From the NCBI RefSeq assembly GCF_037975245.1, contig NC_092567.1, positions 24,086,376-24,150,375 of the forward strand: DNA of 64,000 nucleotides, written 5' to 3'. Positions 61,701-64,000 of the stretch are shown one piece after another (position 1 is the first letter of the stretch; every line of letters starts with the position of its first letter). The DNA is from Apostichopus japonicus (lineage: Eukaryota; Echinodermata; Holothuroidea; Aspidochirotida; Stichopodidae). A program made the translations under genes and the position numbers. The notes under the pieces are model-generated. The model was not told the origin of the DNA. It did not search any database and saw only the letters and a program-made list of their open reading frames with translations.

Positions 61701-62490
61701 AGTGAAATGAACCGAAAGAGTGGTGTCTTGAAAGTAGACATTTGATCTCAAAAGTAATATCGCAGGATTTAATAGCGGGACTCATTTCATGAAATGTGAT
61801 CAGTCAATAATTAATGATTATCAATATAAAATACAAATAAAATACAATATATCAACATAAAACATGAAATATAAAGCGTGAACATTAGCAAACCTTTCTG
61901 TAGGCTTTCAAGTTTAAAAAAAGAAGAAAAAAAAAGAAGAAAGAAAACAGAGCAGTTTAACACAAAATTTACGTTTATAACGGAAATCTACAATGGTGAG
62001 AGTGAAAAGATATAGCTATATCCAAAAAGTTTACTCTCTGAAGACAGGATCGAAATGTATGAAATTTACAAACCATAGTTACATGTTAATACATTGTAAT
62101 GCGTGAACCTAATAATTAATACAATTTTAAAATGTTATAAGCAACCAAACATACATGCTGAATGAAATAGTTCTCTACTAATAACACGATAAAAGATCTT
62201 AAACTTCAAAATACAGCATGAACCATTTCAGTTCATGAATGTGCTTTCGTGAGAGGTAATGTCTCAACTGAAAGTTGTTAAAATGTAATTTTTTGAATTC
62301 CAGGTATAACCCACAATAAAAGTAAACTGAATAAACGAATCAAACAGTAAAATGAAAACAATTGTTTAATTCAAAAACAAAACCTGACCCCGATCCTGTC
62401 GAGGTTTAGAAAACACATTACATCTTGGTACATAACATCCAAAGCAATTCTCACCAAATCGCCGTATATACAATTATACAGTTATACACG
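58769..62490. other. 3' flank of sacsin-like copy B
   Basis: Non-coding, AT-rich, matching 29371-33126. Open frames shared with copy A (for example minus strand 59965-60213) drift out of frame between copies, which argues against coding. Confidence 0.6.
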
Positions 62491-64000
62491 TTACATTTCG
62501 CTCTCCTGTTTTCTAACAAAGCATTCCACCTCCTGTAGAATACTTTGGCAGAGCTTTTTCGCTTTTTCAAAATCACCCCGAGTAAAGTTTTCTTGCGGAA
62601 TACTCGCAGATGCTTCAGACCTTGGGTAATGCGAATCATTTTTTACAATTTTTATGAGCTTTTCAACATGCTTCGTTACATTTAAGTGGTATGATCTCAA
62701 ATTGTCAGCAGCTCTCATTATATCGTTGATCCTCATGGTGCCTTTGCCACAGGCTAATAGTGCCGCGCTCATTGCTTTTTCAGCAGCGAAATAGTAAAGT
62801 TGACATTGCCATTGCCAAGTCATATCAGAGGCTTCCTTACTGTCTGCAACAAACTGATCAACACGGGCCTGTTTGAGGAAACGTCTGGCTCCCAGGATAT
62901 TTTTCCTTGGATAAAACGACGGAGGTGGTGCCGTGCTGTTTCTGCGCCTATTGTGAGCCTGCCTATGTGTGCTCTCTCTAAACTGCTGCTCCCATCGTCT
63001 TCGTTCGCCTTCGTAATATCTTGCCCTACGATTGACATCGTCGTAAAAGTCTTCTGTAGAAAAGTTCCCTCCCTTTTCAAAGCGCTCGATCTCTCTCTGT
63101 AAGTGCTTGAATACTTCTTGCGCAAATTCTCTGTGTTCAATGTTCTTGTCAGGATGCCATTTCAACATTAACCTCCTTAACATCTTCTTTTTATCAGCTT
63201 CCGGTAACTGCATAACCTCTCTCACAGTTTTAGTGATCTCTCGCTTTACAGCAGCCAAGTCCGTAAAGTTTTCAAGTCCCTCTCCTGGGTCTTCTCCACT
63301 GGCAGAATCATCTACTGTTCCTTCGTATAACTGAACAGCCAAATGATGGTCCATGTGTAGTGACAGAAACTTAAACAACTTATGTGCCACAACCCGCTGA
63401 GTTTCTGGCTGACCGATGTCTATCTCGTACACCGCTTTCCATGGTTCTTGGTCTGAAGAGTTCATGTCAACTCTTCGCATGATCCTACCATAAATGATTA
63501 ATTCCTCTTCACCTTCGCCACAATCAACACCTATGCATTCCTTATCTTTGAATATGTACATTGGGTCTTGGTTTAAGAGTGCGATAGCATCTGGTGGGAG
63601 ATTGGTTCCGAGCTCCGGCTGGTCCCAAAAGCGTTCTTCTTCCAACGTTGCTGTACCAATTCCCACATCATTCAGAATATTAGACAGTTCCTCTTCGCTC
63701 TGCGCACTGAGAATTAATACCAAGTGACTGATATTATTTATTAATCTGAAAATTTCATTGAACTTAGTTGCTAGTTGATGGTTCATCATGGAATCCGCTG
63801 TCTCACTGTGCGATATGCAGACGGTTATGTTTTGTCTACCATTTATATTTTCAACCTCCTGCTTCTTAAGCAAACATGATGTATTGCTAGTGCTGCCAGG
63901 AAGTTCTACACCCTCGAAGTAAAGTGACGTTTCCAGCTTTTCAATGCATTTAACTGTGAATGTGGACTGTAGGAGCAAGTTCAATCGTTCTTCTGTATTA
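62491..64000 (-). CDS. Second sacsin-like gene, C-terminal end (DnaJ and HEPN), runs off window
   Basis: The frame is open from the window edge at 64000 ([11 protein letters not shown], matching [11 protein letters not shown] in copy A) to the stop at 62491, about 501 residues. The DnaJ HPD is intact in [20 protein letters not shown], and the HEPN part reads [20 protein letters not shown]. The end, [10 protein letters not shown] then a stop, is the same as copy A. The great majority of residues match copy A. Differences are scattered substitutions with no frameshift or stop in the visible part, so this looks like a functional young paralogue. The ATPase repeats must lie to the right. The window may cut within a giant exon like that of copy A. 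Confidence 0.92.
   Translation of the reverse strand, partial: NTEERLNLLLQSTFTVKCIEKLETSLYFEGVELPGSTSNTSCLLKKQEVENINGRQNITVCISHSETADSMMNHQLATKFNEIFRLINNISHLVLILSAQSEEELSNILNDVGIGTATLEEERFWDQPELGTNLPPDAIALLNQDPMYIFKDKECIGVDCGEGEEELIIYGRIMRRVDMNSSDQEPWKAVYEIDIGQPETQRVVAHKLFKFLSLHMDHHLAVQLYEGTVDDSASGEDPGEGLENFTDLAAVKREITKTVREVMQLPEADKKKMLRRLMLKWHPDKNIEHREFAQEVFKHLQREIERFEKGGNFSTEDFYDDVNRRARYYEGERRRWEQQFRESTHRQAHNRRRNSTAPPPSFYPRKNILGARRFLKQARVDQFVADSKEASDMTWQWQCQLYYFAAEKAMSAALLACGKGTMRINDIMRAADNLRSYHLNVTKHVEKLIKIVKNDSHYPRSEASASIPQENFTRGDFEKAKKLCQSILQEVECFVRKQESEM

Larger units (their letters stand above)
58513..64000. repeat. Segmental duplication, copy B (continues past window)
   Basis: It matches copy A in the same orientation without the 5.8-kb retrotransposon or the 29-bp palindrome. 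Copy B has a local tandem duplication of about 150 bp (from about 59622 and again from about 59790) and about 255 extra bp at 61305-61560 relative to copy A. It lacks the copy A segment 30909-31345, with the junction near 60476. Confidence 0.88.

Overview
This is an animal nuclear genome window. It holds intron-rich genes with GT-AG introns, a 5'-truncated non-LTR retrotransposon, many short inverted-repeat DNA transposons and long AT-rich spacers. An echinoderm, perhaps a sea cucumber, fits best: sacsin-like and arylsulfatase genes beside a clear M1AP orthologue, and a genome full of G/C-tract mini-transposons. That placement is inference from style and was not tested by any search.

Layout. 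(1) 1-3066, plus strand: the last four coding exons of an arylsulfatase B/I/J-like gene. (2) 3067-6185: spacer with one hAT-like mini-element and a 35-bp tandem repeat. (3) 6186-15646, plus strand: a complete 12-exon M1AP (meiosis 1 associated protein) gene of 563 codons. (4) 17190-21838, minus strand: a membrane-anchored short-chain dehydrogenase/reductase of the SDR16C/HSD17B11/RDH10 type in six exons, 291 residues. It is convergent with M1AP. (5) 23283-34636: copy A of a segmental duplication. It is interrupted at 23565-29363 by a non-LTR retrotransposon, which is itself broken by three hAT-like elements, one carrying a further element. (6) 33127-50211, minus strand: a complete sacsin-like gene in six exons. 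Its first coding exon is 22 nt, its last is 11,117 nt, and the predicted protein has 4,340 residues: three GHKL-ATPase-type sacsin repeat regions, then a DnaJ domain with HPD and a C-terminal HEPN-like domain. (7) 50212-58512: mostly non-coding, with a decayed reverse-transcriptase relic, a THAP-like fragment and microsatellites. (8) 58513-64000: copy B of the duplication, with the DnaJ/HEPN end of a second sacsin-like gene running off the right edge.

The genes do not form a pathway. The striking content is a sacsin-family tandem expansion and a layered transposon record. Because the two duplicate copies can be compared, pre-insertion sites can be read directly. This exposes a 5.8-kb nested insertion and a 29-bp perfect-palindrome insert flanked by a 7-bp target duplication. 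A mini-transposon with its halves in swapped order is also present.

All exon boundaries come from reading frame, splice dinucleotides and family similarity by eye. No alignment, transcript or database search was available.
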